A stretch of 64,000 nt of DNA from Corynebacterium poyangense (GCF_014522205.1 NZ_CP046884.1:1426001-1490000); one strand, 5' to 3'; shown: positions 1 to 10,798, numbered from the stretch's first letter. The notes: generated by a model from the sequence alone, not told the origin. Numbers and translations are program-made.

Positions 1-6
1 ATCAGA

Positions 7-44
7 AAAATCCCTCTGGCTCTTTCTTCGAGAGTCAGGGGGAT
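7..44 (-). terminator. Rho-independent terminator of the DUF418 gene
   Basis: An imperfect inverted repeat has arms at 11-23 and 31-43 with a 7-nt loop. On the minus strand the stem is followed by a run of T. It sits just past the stop codon of the DUF418 gene and probably ends that transcript. Confidence 0.7.
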
Positions 45-48
45 TGGT

Positions 49-1359
49 CTAGTTGGCAGAACCCGGGTACGTCAGTGGACGAGGCCCATGCTCAGAAGAT
101 GGAACTTCGGCAACGTCCGGAGCAGGCCATACTTCTATCAATCCCTTTCTGCCATAGGACAACCGCCGATGCACAAACTCGAAAGGTCCCGGCTTATCCC
201 ATTTTTCTAAGAACCAGGCGATAATCACCGTCAGAATCCAGATTCCTACAGAAATGATCGACGCCTCGCCGGCACCGCTATTCTGCCCCAGGCCAAAGCC
301 ATAATTGGACACCACAATGCCGAAGAGAATTGACTGGGAGACATAACCAGTCATTGATCGCTTTCCTAGTGCCACAATCGGCACCAGTGCAGCCGGTAAG
401 GAGGGTTTGCCCTGCGACTCCCGGGTACTGTCCATCCGATCCTGAAGCGGAGCACAGGCCAAAGCGATAGCCGCGATGATGCCTGGACCGGTGATAGGGC
501 CGAGTACTTGGTTCAACATGAACCAGAGGTCCGGAGATAAAGAAATCATCCCGCAACTACTTAGTCCCAGCGGAATTCCGACCCCCAACATCACGGCTAC
601 CGTGACTGCAACCAATATCCACAATAGTTTTCGGTAGTGGTTGATGCGATAGATCATTCCTCGTTTCGCCGCAAGATAACCAAGGATCATGGGTCCTCCC
701 AGCATCAGAAATTCCATCCAGAAGCTTGGAAGAGTGATCAGCACCATCGTGCCACCATGGATAAGCTGTTGAAAGTAGCTTGAGGGCGCACTGAAGTCTC
801 CACCGACTATTGCTTCACTTTGCTTTCCTTCTCCCATGATGAACCAGAAAAGCACCAAGCCTAGAATTAGCCAAAGGCCATATAATCCCGCAGCTATCCA
901 GCTAAGGTATTTATCTTTGAGGAGGATAAAGACTGCGAAAAGCATTCCGGCTAGACCATAGAAAAGCATGATGTCGCCGAAGAAAAGAAAGATTGCGTGG
1001 ATGGCACCGAATAGCGCTAAAAAGCCATAGCGGCGAACAATAACAAGTTGAGCCTTTTTACGCGGATAGCAACGTTTCATCAGGCTCATGACGATCATCC
1101 CGATCCCCATGCCAAGCATGGTGCTAAACATGGGTAGGCCACGGACATGGACAAAAATAGTGCCCACAATGATGGAGATTTTGTCGATGAGGCTGTCATG
1201 ATAAACCCCACCTAGTGTCTTTCTGGTTTCTGCCCCACTTGCCCCCATCCACGCTGTCGTTCCATTTGCGACAGCGATGCCTAAGAGGGTAAAACCTCGG
1301 GCGACGTCGGGAAAAAGAAGACGAACGGGATTTGCGGTGTACTGATGCTGTGTACCCAT
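49..1359 (-). CDS. DUF418 domain membrane protein
   Basis: A 436-residue polytopic membrane protein with about ten hydrophobic segments. The C-terminal part (about 330-410) has the DUF418 pattern: a TGYVSQS segment, a hydrophobic stretch, then WFLEKWDKPGPFEFVHRRLSYG. DUF418 proteins (YeiB family) sit in the cytoplasmic membrane and have no settled function. A terminator follows the gene. The DUF4190 gene lies 31 bp upstream on the same strand, so the two may be co-transcribed. The family call is good; no substrate can be read from the sequence. Confidence 0.8.
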   Translation of the reverse strand: MGTQHQYTANPVRLLFPDVARGFTLLGIAVANGTTAWMGASGAETRKTLGGVYHDSLIDKISIIVGTIFVHVRGLPMFSTMLGMGIGMIVMSLMKRCYPRKKAQLVIVRRYGFLALFGAIHAIFLFFGDIMLFYGLAGMLFAVFILLKDKYLSWIAAGLYGLWLILGLVLFWFIMGEGKQSEAIVGGDFSAPSSYFQQLIHGGTMVLITLPSFWMEFLMLGGPMILGYLAAKRGMIYRINHYRKLLWILVAVTVAVMLGVGIPLGLSSCGMISLSPDLWFMLNQVLGPITGPGIIAAIALACAPLQDRMDSTRESQGKPSLPAALVPIVALGKRSMTGYVSQSILFGIVVSNYGFGLGQNSGAGEASIISVGIWILTVIIAWFLEKWDKPGPFEFVHRRLSYGRKGLIEVWPAPDVAEVPSSEHGPRPLTYPGSAN

Positions 1360-1390
1360 GTCAAAAACCGGGGTATTACCCCCGCTGCTC

Positions 1391-1873
1391 CTATGAAGCT
1401 AGATAGTCCTCTAAGCATTTCTGGAATCCCGGATCATCGGTAGTAATGCCACGGGTCTCGCAGTAATCAGCGCCTTCTTTAGCGGCCTGGAGAGCAAAAA
1501 ACAGCACTGCCGCCATAACCGCACCCAGGATAATTCCGATAATGGATAAGATGAGTCCGGTCAGGCTCATGCCCCGGCGTTGATTGTGGGGAAGATAATT
1601 CTTGCCTTTCTTCATCGCTATGATAGCGACAATCAGTCCGACAATACCGACAATTATGCCGAGCGGTGCGATTAGAAAACCCAGGATTAGTGCCGCAATA
1701 CCAAGAATCAAGGCAACCAGAGCGGTTCCATTCTTCCCCTGATCCTGAACCCCTTGTCCCTGAGGATAACCGGGTTGATCCGGATAACCCTGCCCTGTGG
1801 GGTAAGCCGGCTGTGCAGGGCCTTGTGAAAAACCTTGTTGGGAAGAATCAGAGGGATATTGAGGTGAATTCAT
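1391..1873 (-). CDS. DUF4190-like membrane protein with Pro/Gln/Gly-rich N-terminus
   Basis: A 160-residue protein. Residues 1-45 are a disordered tract rich in Tyr, Pro, Gln and Gly with repeated YPxGQGY-like units. Two hydrophobic segments follow (about 50-85 and 100-130), separated by a short basic loop, in the DUF4190 style. The C-terminus has a Cys pair within ADYCETRG and QKCLEDY, which could form an extracytoplasmic disulfide (inference). Such proteins are common in Actinobacteria and unassigned. It may share a transcript with the DUF418 gene downstream. Confidence 0.7.
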   Translation of the reverse strand: MNSPQYPSDSSQQGFSQGPAQPAYPTGQGYPDQPGYPQGQGVQDQGKNGTALVALILGIAALILGFLIAPLGIIVGIVGLIVAIIAMKKGKNYLPHNQRRGMSLTGLILSIIGIILGAVMAAVLFFALQAAKEGADYCETRGITTDDPGFQKCLEDYLAS

Positions 1874-1968
1874 ACTTACCTTTCATGCGAAACTGATGTA
1901 ACTCTCAGTAGTTAAGCAGTCTACGCCAGTTCTTCCTCAATATCCATGCCACAACCAGCGACGTTGTC

Positions 1969-3687
1969 CTACCACTTCCGTAAGTAATTAATCCGATCCC
2001 GCAGCTCTTGAGCGGAGCATAAAGCAGTTGGCGGACCGCCGCATTGACGGCGTGCTTCATTGTGAATAGCTCCGTGCGGTCTACCGGTCCTGCTTGCCGT
2101 AATTGATACTAAAGCATTGAGTTCTTTTCTTAACTGCGGAATTTCTTGGCTCGCAATTCTGTCCTCATCGCCTGCCTCACTCTTCCTCGGGCTATCGCCA
2201 GGCTCAGGTGTAGTCGACGTCCGAGCCTTTGCTTCCATCTCGCGGGCGTCAAGTTGTTCTTCTTGTCGTTTTCGCAACAGTGCTTTCATCTGTTCGGCGT
2301 CAAGCAACCCTGGAAGGCCTAAATAATCAGCTTCTTCCTGAGATCCGGTAAAGGTGGCGGTGCCATACGTCGAACCTTCATAGATGAGAGAATCAAGCTC
2401 CGCATCTGCACCTATAGACTCATAGCGCTTGGTGTCATCGGGTTCGTTTTCTTCCCTATTGGCCTGCTCAACCAGCTCATCATCCCAGCCCTCTTTTTCT
2501 CGGTGCGGTTTACCTAAGACGTGGTCACGGCTGGTCTCCAGCTTGGCAGCCAAATCCAGGAGCACTGGAACCGAAGGCAAAAATACGCTAGCTGTTTCAC
2601 CGGGCATCCGCGAGCGGACGAACCGGCCAATGGCTTGAGCAAAAAATAAGGGGGTCGACGCCGAGGTGGCATAAACACCGACCGCGAGACGAGGAACATC
2701 GACTCCTTCAGAAACCATCCGAACAGCCACCATCCATTCATCGCGGCTCTCGGAAAACTCCTCAATTTTCTTACTCGCGCCCACCTCATCAGAAAGAACG
2801 ACGGTTACTGGGGTGCTCGATAGTTTCTCTAAAATGCGAGCATAAGCGCGGGCTGTGGTCTTATCGGTAGCAATCACCAACCCCCCGGCATCAGGCATAT
2901 TTTTTCGAAGCTGAAGAAGTCGGGTATGAGCTGCTTGAAGTACCGCTGGAATCCACTCCCCCTTCGGATCGAGAGCAGTTTTCCATGCCCTGGCCTGCTG
3001 TTCCGGGTTAAGGGGCTCACCAAGACGAGCGGCAAACTCTTCGCCAGCACTATCGCGCCAGCGAGCTTCACCGGAGTACGCCAAAAAAATGACGGGACGT
3101 ACTACTCCGTCTGCTAAAGCATCGCCATAGCCATAGGTGTGATCTGATTGGCTGACTAGGTGCCCTTCGCCATCTTCGACATAGCGAACAAACGGTATGT
3201 GAGAATCATCGGAACGAAAAGGAGTTCCGGTGAGAGCTAAGCGAAAATGCACATCCTGATAGGCCTCCCGGATCCCATCACCCCAACTTTTCGCATCACC
3301 AGCATGGTGAATCTCATCCAAAATCACCAAAGTACGTTTATGTGTCGCGATGGCTCGATGCTTAAAAGGGTGCATCCCCACCTGAGCGTAGGTGACAACA
3401 ACACCGTCATAGGCGGAATTAATGGCATCAGTATTCCGAAATTTAGGGTCTAAGGATAATCCCACTCGTGCTGCCGCCTGGGACCATTGCACCTTGAGAT
3501 GCTCCGTAGGAACAACTACGAAAATCCGATCAACCAATCGACTACGGTAAAGCTCCGTGGCCGCTCTAAGAGCAAAGGTAGTTTTCCCCGCCCCAGGGGT
3601 CGCCACCGCCAAGAAATCCTGCGGCTTCGTCGCTAGATATTTCTGAAGGGCCTCGCGCTGCCAAACTCGGAGATCCTCAAAACTCAC
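1969..3687 (-). CDS. Superfamily 2 DEAD/DEAH-type helicase
   Basis: A 572-residue SF2 helicase. Walker A is ATPGAGKTT (about 29-36) and motif II is DEIH (about 123-126), followed by a motif III-like LTGTPF. The C-terminal RecA-like lobe carries motif VI QAIGRFVRSR, and a charged C-terminal extension follows. It should act on nucleic acid with ATP; the substrate is unknown. The start overlaps the stop of the upstream DUF3039 gene by 4 bp, indicating translational coupling. This helicase, DUF3039 and DUF3099 cluster is conserved near sigB in corynebacteria (recalled, not checked). Confidence 0.85.
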   Translation of the reverse strand: MSFEDLRVWQREALQKYLATKPQDFLAVATPGAGKTTFALRAATELYRSRLVDRIFVVVPTEHLKVQWSQAAARVGLSLDPKFRNTDAINSAYDGVVVTYAQVGMHPFKHRAIATHKRTLVILDEIHHAGDAKSWGDGIREAYQDVHFRLALTGTPFRSDDSHIPFVRYVEDGEGHLVSQSDHTYGYGDALADGVVRPVIFLAYSGEARWRDSAGEEFAARLGEPLNPEQQARAWKTALDPKGEWIPAVLQAAHTRLLQLRKNMPDAGGLVIATDKTTARAYARILEKLSSTPVTVVLSDEVGASKKIEEFSESRDEWMVAVRMVSEGVDVPRLAVGVYATSASTPLFFAQAIGRFVRSRMPGETASVFLPSVPVLLDLAAKLETSRDHVLGKPHREKEGWDDELVEQANREENEPDDTKRYESIGADAELDSLIYEGSTYGTATFTGSQEEADYLGLPGLLDAEQMKALLRKRQEEQLDAREMEAKARTSTTPEPGDSPRKSEAGDEDRIASQEIPQLRKELNALVSITASRTGRPHGAIHNEARRQCGGPPTALCSAQELRDRINYLRKW

Positions 3688-3938
3688 TTTTTCCGCAGAC
3701 CTCGATAAATTCGTTCACAATCGGGGCACACCGGCGATCCCGGTTTAGCCTGTTTCCGGACGGGAAATGCTTCCCCACACAAGGCCACCACCATAGTCCC
3801 ATTCACGGCTGATTCCACGATGCTGTCCTTTTTGACGTAATGAAAGAACTTCGGGGTGTCATCACCGGTACTGGTGTTTTCCCTAGTGTCTGGATGTTCT
3901 ATCGTTTTTGTTGCCGTGCTACTACTCACAATATTCAT
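3684..3938 (-). CDS. DUF3039 small putative zinc-binding protein
   Basis: An 84-residue protein. The first 30 residues are low complexity. The rest has the DUF3039 core FFHYVKKDSIVESAVNG..VVALCGE, followed by VCPDCERIYRGL. The Cys residues of CGE and CPDC plus a His could bind a metal (inference). It is coupled to the helicase downstream through a 4-bp overlap. The DUF3099 gene starts divergently at 4014, leaving a 75-bp shared promoter region. Function unknown. Confidence 0.8.
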   Translation of the reverse strand: MNIVSSSTATKTIEHPDTRENTSTGDDTPKFFHYVKKDSIVESAVNGTMVVALCGEAFPVRKQAKPGSPVCPDCERIYRGLRKK

Positions 3939-4013
3939 CTTGCCCCACCTTTCTTTCGATCAAAGCGCCGGGGTCCGGCAGTGCCTTCCCCTCTCAGAGG
4001 TTACTCTGAGGAC

Positions 4014-4511
4014 ATGAATGAGGAGACTATCGACGACGTCCCCGAGGAACCCGATCATACTAACGCCACGTCTCGCCAACCTGATCGCCCGGCCTTCCGG
4101 TGGGGGATTAGTAAACGTCGGGCCCAACTCATTACCGATGCACGTCGATCACCTCAAGAAGATCTCAAACATCGAGAGCGACTATATGCCTGGATCCAGC
4201 TTTCCAGAATCCCCCTCATCATTCTGGCCTTATTAACCTACTGGTGGCTCGGAAATATGTGGCTCAGCGCCTCGCTTTTTCTGATTTCCATCCCCCTTCC
4301 ATGGATCGCGGTCGTTTTTGCCAACCTTCGAGGTGAACCCCGGGATAAACGCGCACCGAAGGTTTATAAACCGGCATTGGCAAGAGAGCAGCACAATCCA
4401 CAACTCTCACCTCCTCAACGCCCCTCCTTAGCACCACCGCCAGAGCATTCCGATAATCTTCCGATCATCATTGATCATTCAGAGCCCTCTGATCCGGAAG
4501 GACAATCCTAG
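4014..4511 (+). CDS. DUF3099-like membrane protein
   Basis: A 165-residue protein taken from the ATG at 4014. The frame stays open further upstream, but a longer start would run into the divergent DUF3039 gene. An acidic N-terminus is followed by a basic RRAQLITDAR stretch typical of DUF3099, two adjacent membrane segments (about 70-110), then a conserved FANLRGEPRDKRAP segment and a Pro-rich tail. The stop codon is followed directly by the methyltransferase ATG, so translation is probably coupled. Function unknown. Confidence 0.75.
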   Translation: MNEETIDDVPEEPDHTNATSRQPDRPAFRWGISKRRAQLITDARRSPQEDLKHRERLYAWIQLSRIPLIILALLTYWWLGNMWLSASLFLISIPLPWIAVVFANLRGEPRDKRAPKVYKPALAREQHNPQLSPPQRPSLAPPPEHSDNLPIIIDHSEPSDPEGQS

Positions 4512-6134
4512 ATGAGCGATCCCACTCAGGCGGATCTTCGTGACGTCGCTGCCCATCTCGCTCCGCTGTGGCAACAACACTCCTACACCTCCCAGGGGCT
4601 GGCGGACTATCTAGGGCCCTCGGCCACAGCGGCGTTGTATCGCGGTGAACCTGGAGCTGTGCGTTTTCGATTAGAGGAACGTGCTAACACAACAGGTTCT
4701 TCACCCAAGATTGATCCGCTTCATACCTGGATTCGGCTGTTAATTTTGGGTGATTCACTCCCCACCTCAACCCTGCATTCACTTATGTCTCCGGAGTTGT
4801 TTCAGCTCTGCACCATCACCGGACTCCTCGTCTATCAACCCGATCACCCGGAACAGTGGCAATGCCCCATCGATATTCGCCCCCACCACCTCTCCGGCCT
4901 TAATCACTGGGTTTTCTCTGATCGCGACGCCTCCATGCACCAGCACACCCCCAGCACAGATCATGTGTTAGGAGTCGGCGCTGCCAGTTTGTCACTGCTT
5001 AACGCCACCCCAACGACCCCAGTTTCTCGTCTCCTGGATCTAGGCTGCGGATCCGGCATCCAAGCGCTTGGGCAATGGTCCTGTGCCCAAGAAATCATCG
5101 CTACTGACATCCACGCCCCGGCACTACGCTATGCCGAAGCAACCTTTGCTTCCGCGCAGGCCCTCCATCCCCGGAGCAAAGAGGTTCAACTCCGACTAGG
5201 TCCGTGGTTTGAGCCGGTCCAAGGAGAAACTTTTGACCGCATTGTCGCCAATCCGCCTTTTGTGGTTGGCCCACCCGATATCGGACATGTGTATCGAGAC
5301 TCCGGGTTAGATCTCGACGGCGCAACTCAATTGGTGATCACCCAATCCTGTCAGCATTTAGCACCGGGCGGGCAAGCTTTCCTCCTCGGTGCTTGGGTTC
5401 ATCAAGAGAAGCTGCCCTGGCAGCATCGTGTCTCAGCCTGGCTGCCCGATCACGGCTTTAACGCCTGGGTTATTCAGCGCGACAACGTCGACCCCGAATT
5501 ATATGTAGGCACCTGGCTCAAAGACGAAGGCTTAGATCCTCGCTCTTCCCTCGCCCAATCCCGCTCAGCGCAATGGCTACAGCATTTTTCTCAAGCTGGG
5601 GTCAACAGCATTGGGTTCGGAATTATCGCCATCGAACGCCTAGCAGACCATCACCCCAGCGAAGTAGTTGCTGAAGAAATCCCACAACCCCTTCGTGACC
5701 CGCTAGGACCGGAAATCGCCGAATACTTCACCCGCACAACATGGTTGCGGGAACATAGCTCCGAGGAGCTTCGCCATAGCCTATTCCAGGTACGCCCCAA
5801 CGTGGCAAAAGAAGAAATTAGTGTCCGCGATAGGGACACCGGCATGGGCTTTCGGCCGGCAGTCACACGGCTTACTCGAACCGACGGGCCACAGTTTAGC
5901 CACGAAATTGATGATGCATTAGCCAGCATTATCTCCGGTCTCCAGCCCGAAGGCATGACCCTATACGAGGTCGCAGAGCTCTACGCGACGGTCCAGGGCT
6001 TGGATCTAGAAGAACCGGTAGATGGAAGCTGTTTGCTTGAGCAGGTGGAGACAGCTGTCGTCGATCTTATTCGTCACGGCTTAGTTTTACCGGCTGACCT
6101 GGTAAGTGATAGCGATGAAGGAAAGGATCTATGA
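4512..6134 (+). CDS. Class I SAM-dependent methyltransferase, HemK/RsmC-like
   Basis: A 540-residue protein with a substrate-binding N-terminal domain and a Rossmann core. SAM motif I is LLDLGCGSG (174-182), the acidic ribose-binding residue lies in ATDIHAPAL (about 197-205), and motif IV is NPPF (247-250). NPPF marks methyltransferases that modify amide or exocyclic amino groups, such as release-factor Gln or rRNA guanine enzymes. The C-terminal 200 residues form an extra domain. The true substrate is not evident. It lies head to tail with DUF3099 and overlaps dtd by 4 bp. Confidence 0.82.
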   Translation: MSDPTQADLRDVAAHLAPLWQQHSYTSQGLADYLGPSATAALYRGEPGAVRFRLEERANTTGSSPKIDPLHTWIRLLILGDSLPTSTLHSLMSPELFQLCTITGLLVYQPDHPEQWQCPIDIRPHHLSGLNHWVFSDRDASMHQHTPSTDHVLGVGAASLSLLNATPTTPVSRLLDLGCGSGIQALGQWSCAQEIIATDIHAPALRYAEATFASAQALHPRSKEVQLRLGPWFEPVQGETFDRIVANPPFVVGPPDIGHVYRDSGLDLDGATQLVITQSCQHLAPGGQAFLLGAWVHQEKLPWQHRVSAWLPDHGFNAWVIQRDNVDPELYVGTWLKDEGLDPRSSLAQSRSAQWLQHFSQAGVNSIGFGIIAIERLADHHPSEVVAEEIPQPLRDPLGPEIAEYFTRTTWLREHSSEELRHSLFQVRPNVAKEEISVRDRDTGMGFRPAVTRLTRTDGPQFSHEIDDALASIISGLQPEGMTLYEVAELYATVQGLDLEEPVDGSCLLEQVETAVVDLIRHGLVLPADLVSDSDEGKDL

Positions 6135-6568
6135 AAGCGGTATTGACTCGGGTCACCCAAGCCTCGGTGACCGTGGATGGAGAAGTTGTTGGTGCTATTG
6201 ATTGCCCTGATACGGGTGGGATTTTAGCGCTGGTCGGTGTAGGGCATCATGATTCCGATGACGCCTGGGAAACAATGGTCCGCAAAATTGCTGAGTTGCG
6301 AATCCTTGAGGGTGAAAAAAGTGTTGTTGAACTTGGTGCTCCGGTTCTTTTAGTTAGCCAATTTACGTTGATGGGGCGCACCAAGAAGGGGCGACGCCCA
6401 TCCTGGTCAGACGCCGCCTCTGGGGAGGAGGCCCGGCCGATCATGGTGAAGATCGCCGAGGGACTGCGCAGCCGCGGAATCCCCGTTGAGGAGGGGAAAT
6501 TTGGGGCGATGATGCAAGTTTCTTCAGTTAATGATGGGCCGTTTACTGTCCTTGTGGAATGCGATTAG
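6131..6568 (+). CDS. dtd: D-aminoacyl-tRNA deacylase
   Basis: At 145 residues it has full family length. It cleaves D-amino acids, and mischarged Gly, from tRNA in the cytoplasm. Both family signatures are present: [10 protein letters not shown] (SQF[TS]L, catalytic Thr, about 75-84) and the C-terminal pocket motif, here seen as the NDGPFTV segment (about 133-139) in place of the usual NxGPVT, so Val is replaced by Phe. The ATG overlaps the preceding methyltransferase stop in an ATGA-type junction. sigB follows after 82 bp. Confidence 0.93.
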   Translation: MKAVLTRVTQASVTVDGEVVGAIDCPDTGGILALVGVGHHDSDDAWETMVRKIAELRILEGEKSVVELGAPVLLVSQFTLMGRTKKGRRPSWSDAASGEEARPIMVKIAEGLRSRGIPVEEGKFGAMMQVSSVNDGPFTVLVECD

Positions 6569-6650
6569 CCCCAGTTGGGGGTAACGGAACTATTTACTTT
6601 AGACATGCGTTGTTAACGGTAGTTAACGGCGAAACCCTGAGGAGGCGTAC

Positions 6651-7649
6651 ATGACGCAAGCGTCCCTGCACGACCATGATGAGGAACTGGACCAGGACAA
6701 TGATCGCGGCAGTCGACGGGGGCAGACGAACGATAATCCCTCTCAGGATCTCGTTCGCGTTTATCTCAACGGGATCGGAAAAACCGCCCTACTTAGCGCT
6801 GAAGATGAGGTGGAGTTAGCGCAGCAAATTGAGGTTGGGCTCTATGCCGAACACCTTCTTAGTGATCCTGAGCGTAAACATACCCGCGCCATGAAGCGGG
6901 ATTTAAAGGTGCTTGCCCGGCAGGGGAAGAAGGCTCGATCTCATATCTTAGAAGCCAACCTCCGCCTGGTTGTTTCCTTAGCTAAGCGTTATACCGGTCG
7001 AGGAATGCCACTTCTGGATCTCATTCAGGAAGGGAACCTGGGGCTGATCCGCGCCATGGAAAAGTTTGACTACTCCAAGGGTTTTAAATTCTCTACCTAC
7101 GCAACCTGGTGGATTAGGCAGGCGATTACCCGCGGGATGGCGGATCAGTCACGCACGATCCGCCTCCCCGTCCATTTGGTGGAACAAGTTAACAAGCTAT
7201 CCCGGATCAAGCGGGAGATGTACCAAAATTTGGGTCGAGAAGCGACCAATGAAGAATTGGCGGAAGAATCTGGCATTGAGGAATCCAAAATCGAACTGTT
7301 ACTGCGGCAGTCTCGTGACCCGGTGAGCTTAGATATGCCGGTGGGTGCGGATGAAGAAGCCCCCTTGGGCGATTTTATTGAAGACGCTGAGGCTACCGAC
7401 GCTGAAACCGCAGTTGTTGCTTCTCTTCGTCACTCTGACATTCGCTCTGTTCTATCCACTCTGGAAGAAAGAGAACAAGATGTCATTCGCCTTCGCTACG
7501 GTTTAGATGACGGAGTTCCCCGAACGTTGGATCAGATTGGGCGTCGCTTCGGATTATCACGCGAACGGGTTCGGCAAATCGAACGCGAAGTGATGAGCAA
7601 ACTCCGTGATGGAGATCGTGCGGCTCGGCTGCGAGATTACGCACACTAA
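6651..7649 (+). CDS. sigB: RNA polymerase sigma factor SigB, group 2
   Basis: A 332-residue primary-like sigma factor. Region 1.2 is [21 protein letters not shown]. Region 2 has [23 protein letters not shown] and [15 protein letters not shown], which contact core enzyme and the -10 element. Region 3 is near [10 protein letters not shown]. Region 4 has RYGLDDG and [13 protein letters not shown], the -35 helix-turn-helix. There is no long region 1.1, as in the non-essential SigB. A strong GAGGAGG ribosome site lies 8 bp before the ATG. In corynebacteria SigB drives stress and stationary-phase genes, and sigB-dtxR-galE is conserved. Confidence 0.95.
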   Translation: MTQASLHDHDEELDQDNDRGSRRGQTNDNPSQDLVRVYLNGIGKTALLSAEDEVELAQQIEVGLYAEHLLSDPERKHTRAMKRDLKVLARQGKKARSHILEANLRLVVSLAKRYTGRGMPLLDLIQEGNLGLIRAMEKFDYSKGFKFSTYATWWIRQAITRGMADQSRTIRLPVHLVEQVNKLSRIKREMYQNLGREATNEELAEESGIEESKIELLLRQSRDPVSLDMPVGADEEAPLGDFIEDAEATDAETAVVASLRHSDIRSVLSTLEEREQDVIRLRYGLDDGVPRTLDQIGRRFGLSRERVRQIEREVMSKLRDGDRAARLRDYAH

Positions 7650-7808
7650 AATTTTGAGGCTGAGTTGTCGGAATGATGACCAAAATCGGTCAACATTTAA
7701 GACAGGTTTATCACCCTCTGGAGAACAAATAAGTGTAGTCTAGCTAATGTCGACTCCACCCATCCAGCCGTGCCTCGTTGCCGGAACTTCTTAAGAAAGG
7801 TCACAGAC

Positions 7809-8489
7809 GTGAAGGACTTGGTTGATACCACCGAGATGTATCTGCGCACCGTGTATGAGCTGGAAGAGGAGGGAATTGTTCCACTTCGCGCACGTATCGC
7901 AGAGCGGCTTGAACAATCTGGGCCCACTGTCTCGCAAACTGTCGCCCGGATGGAACGCGACGGACTTCTTATTGTCCGTCCGGACCGTAGCCTAGAAATG
8001 ACCGAGGCGGGCCGTGCTCGAGCCACCGCCGTGATGCGTAAACACCGTCTGGCAGAACGCCTCCTGACTGATATTCTTGGTATGGATATCCACCAGGTTC
8101 ATGACGAAGCCTGCCGCTGGGAACACGTCATGAGCGATGAAGTTGAGCGTCGACTTATCGAGAGGCTCGACGACCCTACCTACTCCCCTTTCGGAAACCC
8201 TATTCCTGGTCTCGAAGAGCTAGGTTACAAGGCTAAAAAAGCCACCAACCCGGGAACGCGTGCAGCGGATATCCCGATTGGCGAAACCTGGAAAGCTCGC
8301 CTTTTGCAGATCAACGAGATTCTTCAAAATGAACGGGATCAGTATTCGGAAATGACCGAGGCTGGTGCTGTGATCGGCGCCGAAGTGGAAGTCGCTAATA
8401 ATTATGGCCACATCGTGCTGTATAAAGGCGGCTCAGAAATTGCGTTGACCGATGACTTGGCTCACGCTATCCGGATCGAGAAGATATAA
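7809..8489 (+). CDS. dtxR: Iron-dependent repressor DtxR
   Basis: A 226-residue Fe(II)-activated repressor of siderophore, haem and iron-uptake genes. The start is GTG at 7809, because it gives the known DtxR N-terminus and has AAGAAAGG upstream. The helix-turn-helix covers about 27-50. All metal ligands are at diphtheria-toxin-repressor positions: Met10, Cys102, Glu105 and His106 for site 2, and His79, Glu83 and His98 for site 1. A C-terminal SH3-like domain follows. A TGACC/GGTCA palindrome lies upstream at 7677-7692. galE starts 17 bp downstream. Confidence 0.95.
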   Translation: MKDLVDTTEMYLRTVYELEEEGIVPLRARIAERLEQSGPTVSQTVARMERDGLLIVRPDRSLEMTEAGRARATAVMRKHRLAERLLTDILGMDIHQVHDEACRWEHVMSDEVERRLIERLDDPTYSPFGNPIPGLEELGYKAKKATNPGTRAADIPIGETWKARLLQINEILQNERDQYSEMTEAGAVIGAEVEVANNYGHIVLYKGGSEIALTDDLAHAIRIEKI

Positions 8490-8506
8490 GAGGTTTCTTT
8501 TCTCTC

Positions 8507-9490
8507 ATGAAACTCCTGGTTACTGGCGCTGCCGGCTATGTCGGCAGCGTTTGTGCTGCAGTGCTTTGTGAACACGGCCACGAGGTAGTAGTTATCGACA
8601 ACCTCAGTACTGGAAACCGTGATGCCATCCCCTCTGGGGCGCGATTTATCCACGGGGATGTCAAAGATCTCGCCGCGTCAGTCCTTGGCGAGGGAGGCTT
8701 TGACGGGGTTGTTCACTTTGCCGCCCGATCTCTCGTGGGCGAATCAGTGGAAAAGCCCGAAGAATACTGGCATGGCAATATGGTCACTACCCTGGCTTTG
8801 CTCGACGCCATGGTCGCCAATAGAGTCAATAACCTAGTATTTTCTTCTACGGCAGCCACGTATGGGGAACCAGTAACCGTACCTATCACGGAGGATTTTC
8901 CTACCTCCCCTACTAATCCCTACGGTGCTACCAAGCTATCGATCGATTACGCCATTTCCTCCTATGCTCACGCCCATGGCATTGGCGCAACAAGTTTAAG
9001 ATACTTTAATGTTGCCGGCGCCTACGGGATGATTGGTGAAAACCGAGAAATAGAAACCCATCTTATTCCTCTCATCCTTCAGGTTGCCCTGGGGCATCGC
9101 GAAAAAATCTTCATTTTTGGCGATGATTGGCCAACCAAAGATGGCACTGCCGTGCGAGACTATATCCATATTCGAGACTTAGCCGACGCCCATCTACTAG
9201 CGCTCAACAGCAATATCCCCGGCACTCACCGAATCTTTAACCTAGGCTCCGGTGATGGATATTCCGTGAAAGAAGTCATCGAGATGTGCCGGGAGATCAC
9301 TGGGCATCCCATTCCCGCGGAAGTAGCACCTCGGCGCGCTGGCGACCCTGCAGTGTTAATAGCTTCCTCGGACAAGATCATCTCCGAACTCGGGTGGTCG
9401 CCCAGCCGGACCGATTTGCGAACCATTGTTTCTGATGCCTGGGAGTTCACTCGTCAGCTTCGGGACAAAGCACATTCCGCTCCTCGCTGA
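8507..9490 (+). CDS. galE: UDP-glucose 4-epimerase
   Basis: A 327-residue short-chain dehydrogenase-type epimerase interconverting UDP-glucose and UDP-galactose, which supplies galactan for the arabinogalactan cell wall. The NAD-binding motif TGAAGYVGS is at 6-14, the catalytic Ser/Thr lies in FSSTAATYG, and the YGATK Tyr-x-x-x-Lys motif is at about 143-147. Family length is normal. It follows dtxR by 17 bp and is probably co-transcribed. The DUF4192 gene is convergent, only 11 bp away, with no obvious terminator between them. Confidence 0.93.
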   Translation: MKLLVTGAAGYVGSVCAAVLCEHGHEVVVIDNLSTGNRDAIPSGARFIHGDVKDLAASVLGEGGFDGVVHFAARSLVGESVEKPEEYWHGNMVTTLALLDAMVANRVNNLVFSSTAATYGEPVTVPITEDFPTSPTNPYGATKLSIDYAISSYAHAHGIGATSLRYFNVAGAYGMIGENREIETHLIPLILQVALGHREKIFIFGDDWPTKDGTAVRDYIHIRDLADAHLLALNSNIPGTHRIFNLGSGDGYSVKEVIEMCREITGHPIPAEVAPRRAGDPAVLIASSDKIISELGWSPSRTDLRTIVSDAWEFTRQLRDKAHSAPR

Positions 9491-9501
9491 AGCGAAAACT
9501 C

Positions 9502-10584
9502 TTAGCCCTTGTTGCCAGCAGCTTCCAGAATATGCTGGTACTGCCCATAGCAGGCCGCTTCTAGTATCAACCGAGCGAGGTTGTGCTCAGGTTCTTCCAT
9601 CAGAGCTGCAGCAACTGCGGGTTGAATTCTCATACCTAATCCCACTGCAAGGGCTCCCACGGCATAACAGCACAGTGCATTTGCTCGAATGGTTCCTTCA
9701 AAGCTACGTGCAACAGCAATCATTATTTTCATGGCTTCTGATCCGCGTTCCACCGCAAAGTTTAAAAACGCGTCGCGCGACATCACGCTGCTCATGAAGC
9801 TGGCGCCGTCCACTAACAGGTCACGCCGGCTCATGATATCTTCAGCTGTGAATTGTTGAACGAAATCACCATACTTCCTGATCTGACGGCTATATTTTCG
9901 CTTGAGCGCTGAGGCTACTTCAACGTCGACTCCACTCTCAAGGATCTTGACCTTGTTGTAGTAGTGCTCACGAACCTCATTCTGGATTTCGACTAGGTCA
10001 CCATCATCCCAAAATGGGTTTCCATAATCGAAGAATTGATAGGCCGAGTCTCGATCTAATTCTGGGAGAGTTCCTTCTTTAATCAGAGCTGCCATCGATG
10101 GTGCTGCAACAACGCTGCTCATTCTGCCGCTTCCCCATTCGGATGGAGCAATAATCTCGGAAGCCGTCCAAGCTAGCCAAAATGGCTCCTCAGTACAGAT
10201 CTCCGTAGTCTCGAAACATGCCTCGATTTTGTGGCAGTTTGTTAGTTCCTGCCGCAGATCTGAAAGCTTCTTGCTCGTCTTATTCCGAAGTGCTGCATCT
10301 CGGGAAAGGACCAAAGCAATGACCATTTCTACGCTAATCTCATCCAGATGATCCATGATGGATTCACAAGTTTCTCGGCCGTGGTCACTATGAAGTAAGG
10401 CGCAGTCAATACGAAGCGTCGGACCTAAAATATAGCCGTCTGGTTTTCGGGGTGAAAAGGCAAGAAACACCACCGAATCATGGGGGTAGAAGCCGAGAAT
10501 CCCCGGTATGTTTGCGAATAGACCACCTGGAGTAGAAAATCGTGGAGAACTAGTCATGACTGGATAATCTCGAACCATTGACAT
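9502..10584 (-). CDS. DUF4192 domain protein
   Basis: A 360-residue cytoplasmic protein. The N-terminal ANIPGILGFYPHDSVVFLAF segment (about 24-43) is the DUF4192 hallmark: a PxxLGF.P..S pattern at the start of the domain. The rest is mixed alpha/beta and Ala-rich, with no catalytic motif I recognise. DUF4192 proteins are widespread in Actinobacteria and uncharacterised. The gene is transcribed away from the PAC2 gene, with a 214-bp divergent intergenic region. Confidence 0.8.
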   Translation of the reverse strand: MSMVRDYPVMTSSPRFSTPGGLFANIPGILGFYPHDSVVFLAFSPRKPDGYILGPTLRIDCALLHSDHGRETCESIMDHLDEISVEMVIALVLSRDAALRNKTSKKLSDLRQELTNCHKIEACFETTEICTEEPFWLAWTASEIIAPSEWGSGRMSSVVAAPSMAALIKEGTLPELDRDSAYQFFDYGNPFWDDGDLVEIQNEVREHYYNKVKILESGVDVEVASALKRKYSRQIRKYGDFVQQFTAEDIMSRRDLLVDGASFMSSVMSRDAFLNFAVERGSEAMKIMIAVARSFEGTIRANALCCYAVGALAVGLGMRIQPAVAAALMEEPEHNLARLILEAACYGQYQHILEAAGNKG

Positions 10585-10798
10585 TATTCACTATTCCTAT
10601 CAGGGAGATCTGTGGAAAACTTTTCAGCATCTAGAGTTTTCCCCAGATCCACTGACATAGTTTTCTCGAATTCTTCCAGTGCCCATCGTGAGTTAAGATA
10701 GTTCCTTACGCGGGAATGAACGTCACGGCTAATATGTTGCACTTGATGTGCTACAAATAGCCAACGGCAGTAATAGCAGAGATGGAGGAAGGTGACTC
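10585..10798. promoter_or_regulatory. Divergent promoter region, DUF4192 / PAC2 genes
   Basis: 214 bp between two divergent starts. A GGAGGAAGG ribosome site at 10783-10791 serves the PAC2 ATG. No convincing -35/-10 pair or operator stood out by eye. Confidence 0.4.
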